This document shows, in pieces, positions 24,407 through 25,011 of a stretch of DNA of 25,011 nt. Below the pieces are notes generated by a model that was not told the DNA's origin, searched no databases, and worked only from the letters and a program-made list of their open reading frames with translations. Both the position numbers and the translations under genes were made by a program. The DNA comes from a virus. The stretch's first letter is position 1, and the number at the start of each line of letters is the position of its first letter. Location: IMG/VR virus record IMGVR_UViG_3300009703_000097, positions 1-25,011 of that record. One strand, 5' to 3'.

Positions 24407-24961
24407 ATGGCAGATACAACTACTACAACTTATAGTCTGACTAAACCTGAAGTAGGTGCGTCAGCCGACACATGGGGAACTAAGTTAAACACTAACTTAG
24501 ATACGATTGATGATTTATTAGATGGCACTACAGCCATTGCACCTAACGTAACAGCAGGTTCATGGAAAGTAGGTGGAGTGGCAGTAACCTCTACCGCAGC
24601 AGAATTAAACGCACTAGATGGTATCACCTCAACAGTTACAGAACTCAACTTGCTAGATGGCGTGACAGCCACCACAGCAGAACTTAACTACGTTGATGGT
24701 GTTACCTCAGCAATCCAAACACAGTTAGACACCAAGTTGGCATCAGGTGGCACATTAGCAACTGCAACAATTACTACTTTGACGAGTACAACAACCACAG
24801 CGACAACTGCTAACATCACAACGGTTGATTTGGGTAATTGGACAGTAACAGAATCAGCAGGTGTGCTTTACTTTGCTACATCAGGTACTAACAAAATGAA
24901 GTTAGATGCTTCAGGTAATTTAACAGTAACAGGTAATGTAACAGGTTACGGTACAGTTTAA
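24407..24961 (+). CDS. Tail-fibre-like protein with ELNxLDGVT repeats
   Basis: A 184-residue protein with the common phage-fibre N-terminus (SLTKPEVGASADTWGTKLNT and then NLDTIDDLLDG), three 13-residue ELNxLDGVT repeats (residues 66-104), a Thr-rich stretch and a closing strand region MKLDASGNLTVTGNVTGYG. Such proteins form trimeric spikes or fibres that meet the host surface. At 184 residues it is short and stops at a point where many fibres continue into receptor-binding or chaperone domains. ATATAGGATAATAAA precedes the ATG. It may be the virion-attached part of a fibre whose distal part lies in the following gene. Confidence 0.82.
   Translation: MADTTTTTYSLTKPEVGASADTWGTKLNTNLDTIDDLLDGTTAIAPNVTAGSWKVGGVAVTSTAAELNALDGITSTVTELNLLDGVTATTAELNYVDGVTSAIQTQLDTKLASGGTLATATITTLTSTTTTATTANITTVDLGNWTVTESAGVLYFATSGTNKMKLDASGNLTVTGNVTGYGTV
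24602..24718 (+). repeat. Three tandem 39-base coding repeats in the fibre gene
   Basis: Three in-frame units of 13 residues beginning ELNALDGIT, ELNLLDGVT and ELNYVDGVT (residues 66-78, 79-91, 92-104). This repeat is widely seen in phage tail fibres and likely forms part of the trimeric shaft. The units are similar but not identical in DNA. Confidence 0.9.
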
Positions 24962-24972
24962 AGGAGTAAACA

Positions 24973-25011
24973 ATGGCAATTCAATCTTCGGGTGCAATTA
25001 GTTTACAAGAT
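24973..25011 (+). CDS. Start of a tail/fibre-region gene, 3' partial
   Basis: Thirteen codons remain before the right edge: ATG 24973 with AAAGGAGTAAACA upstream, reading MAIQSSGAISLQD. This is the recurrent N-terminus of a phage protein found beside tail fibres, which often continues into a Gly-rich structural domain. Too little is present for a firm role. Confidence 0.65.
   Translation, partial: MAIQSSGAISLQD

Noticed and set aside
1-25011. tRNA genes, CRISPR arrays, insertion sequences, integrase or att sites
   Set aside because: No cloverleaf, regular direct-repeat array, transposase or recombinase motif seen; gaps are too small for most of these.

Overview
The window is a densely packed, single-orientation stretch of a tailed double-stranded DNA phage genome (or an integrated or packaged copy). 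Every gene I accept is on the + strand, most neighbours overlap by 1-11 bases or are separated by a ribosome binding site only, and there is no gene-free stretch longer than about 55 bases. G+C is roughly 40% by eye. The capsid protein, portal, scaffold and head-tail adaptor resemble the families found in SU10/phiEco32-like podoviruses, and no tail tube, tape-measure or sheath gene is seen, so a short-tailed virion is most likely. Gene style resembles uncultured marine podoviruses; the host cannot be named from the sequence.

Layout. (1) 1-1993: the end of an accessory/recombination block: a beta-class DNA methyltransferase cut by the left edge, a stand-alone VRR-NUC nuclease, a YbcO/DUF1364-type nuclease, a NinB-like protein and a small unknown. 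(2) 1993-3819: packaging: small terminase, a small unknown, large terminase. (3) 3820-10086: one 2088-residue gene, a quarter of the window, whose domains match phage 'polyvalent' proteins: a coiled coil with an internal duplication, a metallopeptidase-like HExxH domain, a GNAT-like domain, several large polyvalent-protein-associated segments and a C-terminal GH24 lysozyme-like domain that lacks two of the three usual catalytic residues. (4) 10076-14125: neck and tail: adaptor, a small beta-rich virion protein, a Ser/Thr/Ala protein built of 20-residue repeats, a beta-propeller-like tail protein, and two small proteins. (5) 14127-19519: putative internal/ejection proteins. (6) 19530-23857: portal, small helical protein, scaffold, major capsid protein, then an intrinsic terminator. 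(7) 23911-25011: two small proteins, a repeat-bearing tail-fibre-like protein and the first 13 codons of the next gene.

The genes together encode head assembly (scaffold, capsid, portal), DNA packaging (terminases), neck and short tail (adaptor, propeller protein, fibre) and material likely delivered with the DNA (polyvalent giant and the 471/799-residue proteins). The portal-scaffold-capsid block lies after the ejection-type genes, not next to the terminase. Reading the whole window by eye I found no GATC and no GGCC, and only one AGCT, which suggests strong selection against common restriction sites.
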